Source of the DNA: CAZBUH01 sp964495095
Lineage (GTDB): Bacteria > Bacillota > Clostridia > Oscillospirales > Oscillospiraceae
Direction of reading: 5' to 3'
NCBI GenBank assembly: GCA_964495095.1
Contig: CAZBUH010000042.1
Span: 1-15,640, forward strand
DNA: 15,640 bases
In this document: positions 1-6,938 of the stretch, in pieces
Numbering within the stretch: position 1 is the stretch's first letter
How the letters are laid out: each line of letters starts with the position of its first letter
Program-made: the position numbers and the translations under genes
The notes under the pieces: generated by a model
What the model was told of the DNA's origin: nothing
Databases searched by the model: none
What the model saw: only the letters and a program-made list of their open reading frames with translations

Positions 1-55
1 CAATGAGCGAAAACGCCAGAATAAGCGCAATCAATAAAATCAATATCCTTTTCAT
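1..55 (-). CDS. Secreted or lipoprotein gene, N-terminal fragment only
   Basis: This is the 5' end of a leftward gene cut by the window edge. From the ATG at 55, the 18 visible residues read MKRILILLIALILAFSLI. That is a positively charged start followed by an unbroken hydrophobic stretch, typical of a Sec signal peptide or lipoprotein leader. A strong Shine-Dalgarno sequence (GGAGGTGA on the minus strand, about 62-70) sits 5-8 nt upstream, and a good sigma-A promoter lies at 97-125. The mature part is not visible, so the function cannot be named. Its divergent orientation to the dehydrogenase operon makes it a separate transcription unit. Confidence 0.7.
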   Translation of the reverse strand, partial: MKRILILLIALILAFSLI

Positions 56-96
56 AGCAAGGTCACCTCCAAATACCGATTTGTCGAACTGCCCTG

Positions 97-125
97 ATTA
101 TAACACATGAGTGGAAGCTTCACAA
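97..125 (-). promoter_or_regulatory. Sigma-A promoter of the leftward edge gene
   Basis: On the minus strand a perfect -10 TATAAT (102-97) is preceded by TTGTGA (125-120, 4 of 6 to consensus) with a 17-bp spacer. Transcription would start near 90 and give a leader of about 35 nt before the ATG at 55. Confidence 0.6.
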
Positions 126-425
126 GGCCGGTGCAAGCCGTTTTACCCCTGATTTTGCCTTCTGCCGATTCCATTTTAAATAATCAGAAAAAATGTCTTG
201 ACAAACTGCTCCCCGATGGCGGAGGTTCAGAAAGGCCCGCAGAAATTCCGCATTGCGGCATGAATAAAAGGAAACGGTGCAGCCCCTCACGGGGGCTACA
301 CCGCAACCTGCGACGAAATACTTCCTTATCTGACCGGGCCTACAGGGTGCCGCCTTTATTTTGCAGAAAAGCGGGATATTTTTCCTTATTTGTGCGGAGG
401 ATTTTGCATATCCGCGTATATATCC
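126..425. other. Non-coding stretch between divergent genes
   Basis: No convincing gene is seen here. The open frames crossing it lack ribosome binding sites and recognisable protein sequence. It contains one stem-loop (275-303) and, at its right end, the promoter region of the dehydrogenase operon. It may be the remnant of a decayed gene. Confidence 0.45.
275..303. repeat. Stem-loop, 11 of 12 bases paired
   Basis: The arms at 275-286 and 292-303 pair with one mismatch (280/298) around a 5-nt loop. The plus strand has no T-run after it. On the minus strand it is followed by a T-rich stretch (TTTCCTTTTATT). It could therefore be a leftward terminator, although no leftward gene is seen to its right. 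Confidence 0.45.
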
Positions 426-454
426 TTGATTTTCTGAGGACATTTTAATAGAAT
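394..454 (+). promoter_or_regulatory. Putative promoter and LysR-type operator of the dehydrogenase operon
   Basis: TTGATT (426-431) and TAGAAT (449-454) are separated by 17 bp, giving a plausible sigma-A promoter with a start near 461 and a leader of about 32 nt. Immediately upstream, GCGGA (394-398) and TCCGC (411-415) form an inverted repeat centred near -56. That is about where LysR-type regulators bind the promoters they control. The regulator would presumably be the one encoded as the second gene of this operon. The promoter is moderate by eye, and the operator is inference. Confidence 0.4.
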
Positions 455-492
455 GATTACAGAAGTTTTGCAGAAAAATCGTGGTGGTGAAT

Positions 493-1461
493 ATGGAAAA
501 AATCAAAAAGCTGCTGATGGCCCGAACCTGCCGCCCGGAGCATGTGGACGAGCTGAAGCTGCTGCTGCCGGATACAGAGATAGTCTGCCGCGGATACATG
601 AGTGCCTCAGCGGAGGACGTTTCCGGGGCGGATGTCATTTTCGGAAATGTGGCGCCTGAATTTCTCCGGGGCAGCGATACTGTAAAATGGGTGCAGCTCG
701 CCTCCGCCGGGGCCGATTTGTACGCTCCGGTGTGCGGCGAGGGTACGCTCCTTACAAACGCCACCGGGGCTTACGGCGGAAATATAGCGGAACACATGCT
801 GGCTATGCTGATGTATTTGCAGAGGAATCTCGGAGGCTACCGGGAAAATATGCTCCGGGGCCGGTGGCGGCCGCTGGGGGCGGCGGGAGCCGTGGACGGC
901 TCCGTGTGCCTTATATTGGGAATGGGCGATATAGGCGGCTCTTTTGGAAAGCTTATAAAGGCCATGGGCGGATATGTTATCGGCGTGAGAAGAACGCCGG
1001 GAGAAAAGCCGGATTTTGCCGATGAAGTGCACACCACAGAGGCACTGGACAGTCTGCTTCCCAGGGCCGATATAGTGGCTATGGCGCTTCCGAATACGCC
1101 GGAGACGGCGGGCATAATGGGGCCTGAGAGGATAGGACTTATGAAGCCCGGCTCGTACCTTATAAATGTGGGTCGGGGGAGCGCCGTGGATAAAGCCGCC
1201 CTTATAAGCGCCCTTAACTCGGAACGGCTTGCCGGCGCGGCCCTGGATGTGGCGGAGCCGGAACCCCTGCCGGAAAACGACCCCCTGTGGCGGGCGGAGA
1301 ACCTGCTCATAACGCCCCATGTCTCCGGGCTTACGAGAACGAACATGTCAATTGCCGACAAGGTGCAGGATATATTCAAATATAATCTCCGTATATTCCT
1401 CACGGGCGGAGAGATGAAAAACCTGGTGGATAAGCGGACAGGATACAGGAGAAGGGGATAA
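493..1461 (+). CDS. D-isomer-specific 2-hydroxyacid dehydrogenase, NAD(P)-dependent
   Basis: The 322-residue cytosolic enzyme belongs to the family that interconverts 2-keto acids and D-2-hydroxy acids. The Rossmann fingerprint GMGDIG lies at 143-148. The catalytic trio of the family is visible: Arg228 in NVGRG, Glu255 in DVAEPEP and His276 in TPHVSG. Overall it resembles the glyoxylate/hydroxypyruvate reductase (GhrA-like) branch, but the substrate cannot be fixed from sequence. The ATG at 493 is chosen because GGTGGTGA (483-490) serves as Shine-Dalgarno. In-frame GTG codons at 481-489 fall inside that site. It is the first gene of the rightward operon and its stop lies 1 nt before the LysR start, so the two are almost certainly cotranscribed. 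It may act on the compound handled by the downstream genes. Confidence 0.9.
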   Translation: MEKIKKLLMARTCRPEHVDELKLLLPDTEIVCRGYMSASAEDVSGADVIFGNVAPEFLRGSDTVKWVQLASAGADLYAPVCGEGTLLTNATGAYGGNIAEHMLAMLMYLQRNLGGYRENMLRGRWRPLGAAGAVDGSVCLILGMGDIGGSFGKLIKAMGGYVIGVRRTPGEKPDFADEVHTTEALDSLLPRADIVAMALPNTPETAGIMGPERIGLMKPGSYLINVGRGSAVDKAALISALNSERLAGAALDVAEPEPLPENDPLWRAENLLITPHVSGLTRTNMSIADKVQDIFKYNLRIFLTGGEMKNLVDKRTGYRRRG

Positions 1462-1462
1462 A

Positions 1463-2380
1463 ATGAACGATATTTCCATAAAATGCTTTCTGTGCGTTGC
1501 GGAGACGCTGAATTTCACCTCTGCCGCAGAGCGGCTGTATATGACCCAGCAGGCGGTCAGCAAACAGATCGCAAAGCTGGAGGACGAGTTTGGGGAGCAG
1601 TTTTTTATCCGCTCCACAAGGGACGTGAAGCTCTCCTATGCAGGCGAGGTGTACTACCGGGTGTTTTCTGACTTTATGTCCGGGCTGCGGGAAGCCCAGA
1701 ACAAGGTGGAGCAGCACAACAATATGGTGAACAATGTGATAAAAATAGGCATACTTTTCGATATCGCTATCCCGAAGCAAATCGTGGGGATGATAGGGGA
1801 GTTTAAAAAGCAGAATCCCGAGATCAGGGTGCAGATAGAGCGCTTTGACATGTGGCAGCTTATAAAGAGGTTTGAGGACGGGACGTTGGATATGATAATC
1901 ACTTACCGCGCCACCGTTGAACGGACAATCGACATAAGCAGCCGGAATTTTATAATCATTTCAAATTTCGGCATGGTGCTGACATATTCGGATAAGCACC
2001 CCAGATGCGGAAGCTTTGAGACTTTGGATGATTTTAAAAACGAAAAATTTTTTACTCACGGAGACGATACTGATTACCCCATGAGCATAAAGCGCGAGGA
2101 TGAGATACGTTCTCATTTTTCGGACGAGATGCGTGCCTGCGGGCTGGATATCTCGGATATCGAGGTGTACCCGAACAAGGAGTCTGTTGAAACGGCGGTG
2201 GAGATGGGGCTGGGCATCGGCCGGTGCGGCAGCCTCAATGTGTTCTGCACAGAGCCGGGCATCCGCACTTTCCCTCTCGAGGGCTCCGACGCCGAGCTGG
2301 TCATAGCCCACGGCGGAGAAAACCAGAGCGAGGCCTGTGAAAAATTCAAGGTATATGCGCGGAGTTATACCTGGCATTGA
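1463..2380 (+). CDS. LysR-family transcriptional regulator
   Basis: The protein has 305 residues, the usual length for the family. The N-terminal winged helix-turn-helix spans about residues 1-60, with the typical LNFTSAAERLYMTQQAVSKQ core (16-35) and the KLEDEFGEQFF wing. The type-2 periplasmic-binding-like effector domain follows at about 90-300. It begins 1 nt after the dehydrogenase stop, with an AGGAGAAGGGG ribosome binding site inside the end of that gene. LysR genes are more often divergent from their targets. Being second in an operon suggests autoregulation from the promoter near 450. The likely targets are this operon and perhaps the binding-protein and SnoaL genes downstream. The effector is unknown; by operon logic it would be a substrate or product of the dehydrogenase or the SnoaL-like proteins. 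Confidence 0.93.
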   Translation: MNDISIKCFLCVAETLNFTSAAERLYMTQQAVSKQIAKLEDEFGEQFFIRSTRDVKLSYAGEVYYRVFSDFMSGLREAQNKVEQHNNMVNNVIKIGILFDIAIPKQIVGMIGEFKKQNPEIRVQIERFDMWQLIKRFEDGTLDMIITYRATVERTIDISSRNFIIISNFGMVLTYSDKHPRCGSFETLDDFKNEKFFTHGDDTDYPMSIKREDEIRSHFSDEMRACGLDISDIEVYPNKESVETAVEMGLGIGRCGSLNVFCTEPGIRTFPLEGSDAELVIAHGGENQSEACEKFKVYARSYTWH

Positions 2381-2453
2381 TTTGTGATTATATTTGCATG
2401 AAATTATATCTGTTATATGGGCTGCGGTTGTTAATTCGGCACAAAAAGGTTGT

Positions 2454-2482
2454 TTCTCAAAGCTTAGAGGATGGTTTAAAAT
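2454..2482 (+). promoter_or_regulatory. Possible promoter before the solute-binding protein
   Basis: In the 133-nt gap after the LysR gene, TTCTCA (2454-2459) and TAAAAT (2477-2482) are 17 bp apart. A start near 2489 would give a 25-nt leader to the ATG at 2514. A weaker alternative is TTGTGA (2382-2387) with TATATC (2405-2410). No terminator hairpin follows the LysR gene, so readthrough is also possible. Confidence 0.35.
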
Positions 2483-2513
2483 CGAAATAAAGATTTTAAG
2501 AAGGAGGAACATC

Positions 2514-4187
2514 ATGAAAAGACTTTTTGCGCTGATTTTGTCCGCGGCCCTTATTTTTGCCCTTGCAGCAGGCTGCGGAAGCAAAGAGCCGGAGCCGACC
2601 TCAGCAGAGCCCGACGTCCAGGAGACGGAAGAGGCCACGGAGGCGCCGGTGACGGAAACAGACGAGCCTCAGGAGCCTGTTGACGACGCATATTTCCCGC
2701 TGGAGGAGACGGGAGAGCTGTCAATGTGGTTCTGCTATCCGCCGTTTGTGACAGACTATATCGAGGGGCCCCAGGAGTACCTCATCTATCAGGAGGCCAT
2801 GGAGCGGCTCAATTTGGATATTGAGTTCCAGGCCGTGCCCATCCCTGCGGCAAGAGACCAGCTCACCATTATGCTCTCGTCCGGCGATATGACAGACCTG
2901 GTGCTGGGAATGTTCGGCAACTACAGCGGCACTCCCGCCGGCAGCGTTGAGGACGAGATAATCTACGACCTTACGGATTACATCGCCCAGTACGCTCCCA
3001 ACTACACCAATGTGCTGAATTCAAATGAGAACTACAGAAAACAGGCCTCCACCGACGACGGCCGCCAGCTCCTGTTCTACTACATAGAGTCCCAGGAGGG
3101 GCAGATGGAAAATTACGGCCCCATTATCCGTCAGGACTGGCTGGACAAGGTGAACATGGAGATACCCGAGACATACGACGACTACCATGAGGTGCTCACC
3201 GCCTTTAAGAACGAGCTTGGAGTAAGCGGCGCCCTCTGGATACCCCATATGGGCTCTGCCGACGGCAGCTTCCTGGGCGCCGGACTGGGCGTTGTCACCG
3301 AGAGCTATGAGGATAAGTATAAGCCCTTCGCCCTTGTGGACGGAAAAGTGGTATACGGCCCGCTGCAGGATGAATATCTCGATTATCTCACCCTGCTGCA
3401 CGACTGGTATGAGGAGGGGCTTATATATCCCGACTTCATGTCCGATACAGCCTCCTATATGTATCCCGCCGACGATATCGTAACCGACGGCAAGACCGGC
3501 ATATTCCTCAATATTGCAAAGAACCTGGACAGCTACGCGTCCATGACCACCGACGAGGATTTCACCCTGGCCCCCATTTACAACCCCGTTAAGAGCGAGG
3601 GCGACATGAGCCACCTGACCGCCGGCATCGGCACCTACTGCAAGATAGGCTCCGCCACCGCCGTCACCACGGACTGCGAGGATATAGAGCTTGCCGTGCG
3701 CTATCTTGACTGGTGGTTCAGCGACGAGGCATGGCTCCTTGCAAACTACGGCGTGGAGGGCGAGACCTTCGAGTTTGTGGACGGAAAGCCGACCTTTACC
3801 GACATGATACTGAAGAGCGAGCTCGGCCAGAACACGGTGCTTACGCTTTATACCGGCGCTACCAGCGGCGCTTCCTTCCTGTTCGACAACACCAAGTATA
3901 CACAGCTCTACTCCGATATCCAGCTTGAGTCGGGCGAGATATGGAGCGCACATACCGACGGCGCCTGGGACCTGCCGGCCATAGCCCTGACAGGCGACGA
4001 AACCTCGGCCTTTAACGGCGTGTACAACGACATAATCACATATGTTACCGAGAACGTCGTGGCGTTTATTATCGGCAGCCGCAGCCTTGATGAGTTTGAC
4101 GATTTCAGAGCCCAGATAGAGGAAATGAACATCGACCAGTGCATAAGCATCTATCAGGACGCCTGCGACAGATACGCAAACAGATAA
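2514..4187 (+). CDS. ABC-type extracellular solute-binding lipoprotein (LipO/YtcQ-like)
   Basis: The 557-residue lipoprotein is predicted to be anchored outside the membrane. The signal peptide MKRLFALILSAALIFALAAGC ends in an LAAG-C lipobox with Cys21 as the modified residue. A low-complexity acidic, Thr/Pro/Glu-rich linker (about 24-62) then leads into a family-1-type solute-binding domain. Segments such as the EAMERLNLDIEF stretch and the DYIAQYAPNYT region are typical of Firmicutes oligosaccharide or LipO-like binding proteins. An upstream in-frame ATG at 2394 is rejected, because the GGAGG at 2503-2507 and the signal peptide fix the start at 2514. No permease or ATPase gene lies beside it, so it must use components encoded elsewhere or act as a receptor. 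The ligand is unknown. A stable hairpin follows the gene. Confidence 0.88.
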   Translation: MKRLFALILSAALIFALAAGCGSKEPEPTSAEPDVQETEEATEAPVTETDEPQEPVDDAYFPLEETGELSMWFCYPPFVTDYIEGPQEYLIYQEAMERLNLDIEFQAVPIPAARDQLTIMLSSGDMTDLVLGMFGNYSGTPAGSVEDEIIYDLTDYIAQYAPNYTNVLNSNENYRKQASTDDGRQLLFYYIESQEGQMENYGPIIRQDWLDKVNMEIPETYDDYHEVLTAFKNELGVSGALWIPHMGSADGSFLGAGLGVVTESYEDKYKPFALVDGKVVYGPLQDEYLDYLTLLHDWYEEGLIYPDFMSDTASYMYPADDIVTDGKTGIFLNIAKNLDSYASMTTDEDFTLAPIYNPVKSEGDMSHLTAGIGTYCKIGSATAVTTDCEDIELAVRYLDWWFSDEAWLLANYGVEGETFEFVDGKPTFTDMILKSELGQNTVLTLYTGATSGASFLFDNTKYTQLYSDIQLESGEIWSAHTDGAWDLPAIALTGDETSAFNGVYNDIITYVTENVVAFIIGSRSLDEFDDFRAQIEEMNIDQCISIYQDACDRYANR

Positions 4188-4202
4188 GGATTCTTAAAAG
4201 GC

Positions 4203-4234
4203 AGAGAGGATGCCGCAGGCGCGGCATCCTCTTT
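4203..4234 (+). terminator. Intercistronic hairpin, possible leaky terminator
   Basis: Perfect 12-bp arms (4205-4216 and 4221-4232), extendable by two weak pairs, enclose a 4-nt loop (AGGC). Only a short T-run (TTTG) follows. The structure would terminate partially or protect the 3' end of the binding-protein mRNA. Such hairpins often raise binding-protein mRNA above distal genes. A weak extended -10 (TGA-TATATA, 4243-4251) just downstream could restart transcription for the SnoaL genes. Confidence 0.6.
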
Positions 4235-4271
4235 GTAAATCCTGATATATAAAACTTGAAAGGAAGTTTGT

Positions 4272-5003
4272 ATGGCAGCAGTTAAATATCTTACTCCCGA
4301 GGAAAAGCTGGACATATGGGAGGAGCAGCGGGAGATACAAAACCTTATGGGCAGGCTCACCTTTGATATCTGCCTTAACCGGGACAGCCTTATTTTTGAG
4401 CGCTACTGGACAAAGGAAAACCAGCCGAGCCTGGGCCTTAACGGGGGCTTTTATGTAGGCGCGGAGAGCGTGGCGGCCTATTATGAGGCGCGGCACCAGG
4501 CCACGCTGGTGCGGACGGAGATAATGAAAAAGGCTTTCCCCGAAAAGCTGAAGGATTTTTCCCAGGAGCAGCTATACGGCGTGGGGCAGCTTGAGATAAA
4601 GCCCCTTACCTCGCCCTACGTGAAGGTTGCCGGGGACGGCAAAACCGCCAAGGGCATGTGGTTTTCCCAGGGAAATATATCGAATATCTACGGGGAGGGT
4701 CCCCAGTCCTTCTGGACCTTCGGCTGCTTTGCCGGGGATTTTGTAAAAGAGAGCGGCAAGTGGAAAATCTGGCACCTGATGTACTTAGAGGACATAAACA
4801 CCTACATGGGCGAGGATTGGAACAGCAATGATAAGAAGAGCCCTGTGCCCGGCTTTGAGCCGGCGGCGGGCATAAAAATGCCGGAATTTGACGTAAAGTG
4901 CGTAAACAGGGAAAAATATACCGGAAGCCGCCGGTTTACGGAGCTGCCCAAAATACCGGAGGACTACGAGACATTTTCCGGCACATTCAGCTATGGCGTT
5001 TAA
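4272..5003 (+). CDS. SnoaL-like (NTF2-superfamily) protein, paralog 1 of 3
   Basis: This 243-residue soluble protein has no signal peptide. The helix at about 10-48 (WEEQREIQNLM...) followed by a YVGAESV segment (61-67) matches the start of SnoaL/NTF2-like alpha+beta barrels. The last strands carry GDGKTAKGMW (121-130) and FVKESGKWKIWHL (157-169) with a conserved His168. Members of this fold include dehydratases and isomerases such as scytalone dehydratase, ketosteroid isomerase and the bile-acid dehydratase BaiE. Many others have no known activity. A C-terminal extension of about 60 residues, ending in a P-x-x-P-x-x-Y-x-T-like motif (LPKIPEDYETF), makes it longer than the usual 130-160 residues. 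It has a GGAAG ribosome binding site and lies 12 nt before paralog 2. The reaction is unknown. Confidence 0.75.
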   Translation: MAAVKYLTPEEKLDIWEEQREIQNLMGRLTFDICLNRDSLIFERYWTKENQPSLGLNGGFYVGAESVAAYYEARHQATLVRTEIMKKAFPEKLKDFSQEQLYGVGQLEIKPLTSPYVKVAGDGKTAKGMWFSQGNISNIYGEGPQSFWTFGCFAGDFVKESGKWKIWHLMYLEDINTYMGEDWNSNDKKSPVPGFEPAAGIKMPEFDVKCVNREKYTGSRRFTELPKIPEDYETFSGTFSYGV

Positions 5004-5015
5004 GGAGGGAGAGGC

Positions 5016-5747
5016 ATGGAGAAGAAAGTGTACACCGACCGGGAGATGGCGGAGCGTATCTGGGACAAGGAGCAGATAAAAAGCCTTATGAGCCTGCGCT
5101 CCTTCTGCATATACAACGATTGGCGGAGAAAGGAGCTTAACGAGCTGTGGGTATCTCTGCCGGAGCATACGGCCTCCGCCTCCTACGGCGGAAACTGGGG
5201 CTATTACGTGGGCATGGACAGCATATCCAATTTCTATGTTGTACAGCACGATGAAAAGCGTCGGGCGCACAGCAGGGAGCTGGGGTGCAGTGAAAAAACC
5301 GGCCCCGGTGTTTTGTCGTTCCACCCTGCGGCGACGCCGCTTTTAAAGCTTGCGGGCGACGGGGGGACCGCCAAGGGCCTCTGGTACTCCATCGGCTGCG
5401 AAGCCCAGGGGCGGAAGGACGGCACCGCGGACGCAATGTGGGTAAATTACAAAATCGGAGCCGATTTCGTAAAAGAGGACGGGAAGTGGAAAATCTGGCA
5501 CCTTGTGGACTCAATGGACCTCTACTGCCGCCCGGGAGAGTTCTACTATAAGCAGCCGGTGTTCCCGGAGGCGGCGGAGGACTATTCCAGAATTTCCTTC
5601 GGTACGCCGGATGTGGAGCTTTTGACCCACGACGTCACATACAACTGGTCTGATAACTATCCCTTTATTCCGGCGGATTATCAGACCTACCGGGAAGAAG
5701 AGGGATACGGCCCCAAGGGCCATCCCCTTTACAGGGAGGCGAAATAA
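5016..5747 (+). CDS. SnoaL-like (NTF2-superfamily) protein, paralog 2 of 3
   Basis: The protein has 243 residues and is clearly homologous to its neighbour. It shares WDKEQIKSLM near the N-terminus, GYYVGMDSI (62-70), GDGGTAKGLW (114-123), and a nearly identical final strand DFVKEDGKWKIWHL (150-163) with His162 at the same place. The C-terminal extension also ends in the shared motif (PFIPADYQTY). Other parts diverge strongly, so this is an old duplication and not an assembly artefact. The divergence suggests either a hetero-oligomer or different substrates. An AGGAGGGAG ribosome binding site precedes the ATG, and its stop overlaps the next start as TAATG, which implies translational coupling. 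The enzymatic role is unknown. Confidence 0.75.
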   Translation: MEKKVYTDREMAERIWDKEQIKSLMSLRSFCIYNDWRRKELNELWVSLPEHTASASYGGNWGYYVGMDSISNFYVVQHDEKRRAHSRELGCSEKTGPGVLSFHPAATPLLKLAGDGGTAKGLWYSIGCEAQGRKDGTADAMWVNYKIGADFVKEDGKWKIWHLVDSMDLYCRPGEFYYKQPVFPEAAEDYSRISFGTPDVELLTHDVTYNWSDNYPFIPADYQTYREEEGYGPKGHPLYREAK

Positions 5748-6490
5748 TGAATAAGGATTTAAGCTTCAGCCAGCGGGTGCACAACGCCAACGGCAGCCAG
5801 GAGGCGGAAAACCTGCAGGCCATACACTGCTATCTCCACGCGGCCAGCCGCTCAAAGGAGGAGTGGTCGGATTACTGGAGCAGGAGCGACAAGTGCTCCT
5901 GGGCCCACGGCTTCGGCAGAATGCGCGGCTTTGACCAGGTGTGGTACGGCTCCGTTGGCACCTATGACGCAAACACTTATCAGAACTACATGAAAATACT
6001 GCCCGTCTATCCCCAGGTGGCGGGCATGGACCCCAGGCCGCTGATGGTGGTCTCCATGCACACGCTGGCCTCCGGGGTAATAGAGGTGGCCGAGGACGGC
6101 AAAACCGCAAGGGCGGCCTATTTTACGCCGGGCACGCTTTTTTCCGTGCTGAACGACGATGAGAAAAAGGACGCCAGCGTCCTCTGGGAGAGATACGGCC
6201 TTGACTTTATATACGAGGACGGGCGGTGGCTTATGTACCACACGCAGGTCTGCCCGGATTTAAGCTGCGATTTTGACGGCTGCAACATGGCGGCAAACGG
6301 CTATGTGAAGCTCACCTCGCCGGAGGACGCGAAGGTGCATGTCTCCAAAAACGCCGGCCCTCCGGTGGCGGACCCGGGCCCGCTGCACTTTGACTACAGC
6401 CCGGTGCAGATATCCCAGAATACCGTACCCTATCCCATGCCGTATAAGACTATGGATGACAATAATACATACACAAAGGAGAGTAAATAA
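5747..6490 (+). CDS. SnoaL-like (NTF2-superfamily) protein, paralog 3 of 3, most divergent
   Basis: The 247-residue protein keeps the paralog landmarks in altered form: EDGKTARAAY (116-125), LDFIYEDGRWLMYH (152-165) with His165 aligned to the conserved histidine, and a C-terminal TVPYPMPYKTM. The N-terminal part is different and richer in His, Trp and Met (for example WAHGFGRMRGF at 52-62), so its pocket probably differs from those of paralogs 1 and 2. It starts within a TAATG overlap with the previous gene after a GGGAGG site, and ends in a TAATG overlap with the next. Stoichiometric expression with both neighbours is therefore likely. No known specific function can be assigned. Confidence 0.7.
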   Translation: MNKDLSFSQRVHNANGSQEAENLQAIHCYLHAASRSKEEWSDYWSRSDKCSWAHGFGRMRGFDQVWYGSVGTYDANTYQNYMKILPVYPQVAGMDPRPLMVVSMHTLASGVIEVAEDGKTARAAYFTPGTLFSVLNDDEKKDASVLWERYGLDFIYEDGRWLMYHTQVCPDLSCDFDGCNMAANGYVKLTSPEDAKVHVSKNAGPPVADPGPLHFDYSPVQISQNTVPYPMPYKTMDDNNTYTKESK

Positions 6491-6894
6491 TGATCTCTGG
6501 CGTTTATGATTTAAACCTGTGCCTTGGAAAGCCAATCGAGGGCTTCCGGAGGCCGGTGCTGAAGCCAGGCTACGAGCGGCCGGGGGAGCCGCCCATCGGG
6601 GGCAGGGACGACGCGGAGCTTAAAACAGTCCGCCATACGGTGGAGTTTTTCCAGGAGGACGGCGTAACAAAGGCTGTTTATACCACGCCCCGGGGAAAGC
6701 AGAAAATAGATAAGGTGGTCTGCACTGAGTACAGCGCCGCCTGGGAGTGCTATGCCGGAAGCGAGGGAGTGGAGCTTTTCCACTGCGTAATGCTCATAAG
6801 CGAGAGCTCGGACCATGTGGCCGGCTTCACCGCCGGTACGGCGCCATGCTTCAGGGGCTATACGCCATTTGACGGAAAACGCAGGGCTGAATAA
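6490..6894 (+). CDS. Small protein of unknown function coupled to the SnoaL genes
   Basis: I do not recognise this 134-residue protein. It has no signal peptide or membrane segment. The N-terminal 40 residues are rich in Pro and Gly (KPGYERPGEPPIGG). The rest alternates short hydrophobic and charged segments (HTVEFFQEDG, KVVCTEYSAAWECY, VELFHCVMLI) and looks beta-rich. Four cysteines are scattered with no paired CxxC motif. The gene is real by context: its ATG overlaps the previous stop (TAATG), a GGAG site lies at 6479-6482, and a strong terminator starts 6 nt after its stop. It could be a small barrel partner or accessory subunit of the SnoaL-like set. That role is inference only. Confidence 0.7.
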   Translation: MISGVYDLNLCLGKPIEGFRRPVLKPGYERPGEPPIGGRDDAELKTVRHTVEFFQEDGVTKAVYTTPRGKQKIDKVVCTEYSAAWECYAGSEGVELFHCVMLISESSDHVAGFTAGTAPCFRGYTPFDGKRRAE

Positions 6895-6899
6895 ATTGC

Positions 6900-6934
6900 A
6901 AAACCGCCCCGGGAATTTTCCCGTGGCGGTTTTT
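6900..6934. terminator. Bidirectional rho-independent terminator
   Basis: AAAACCGCC (6900-6908) pairs with GGCGGTTTT (6925-6933), and an inner CGGGAA/TTCCCG stem closes a 2-nt loop, with a single mismatch between the two stems. T-rich ends are present in both directions. It ends the rightward SnoaL operon and can also end the leftward sigG transcript. Confidence 0.85.
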
Positions 6935-6938
6935 GCGA

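Noticed and set aside
120..764. 214-codon minus-strand frame covering the gap and the start of the dehydrogenase
   Set aside because: No family resemblance, no Shine-Dalgarno, and half of it is antisense to the dehydrogenase. The region is better described as non-coding.
2394..2513. Upstream ATG extending the solute-binding protein by 40 residues
   Set aside because: The extension would hide the signal peptide and lipobox, and the GGAGG at 2503-2507 points to the ATG at 2514.
3021..3953. 310-codon open frame on the minus strand inside the solute-binding protein gene
   Set aside because: It lies wholly antisense to a well-supported lipoprotein gene, has no recognisable domain or ribosome binding site, and its length reflects GC-rich codon use on the other strand.
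5016..5747. Assembly duplication of the SnoaL-like gene
   Set aside because: The paralogs share motifs but differ over most of their length in both protein and DNA, so the tandem copies are genuine old duplicates.
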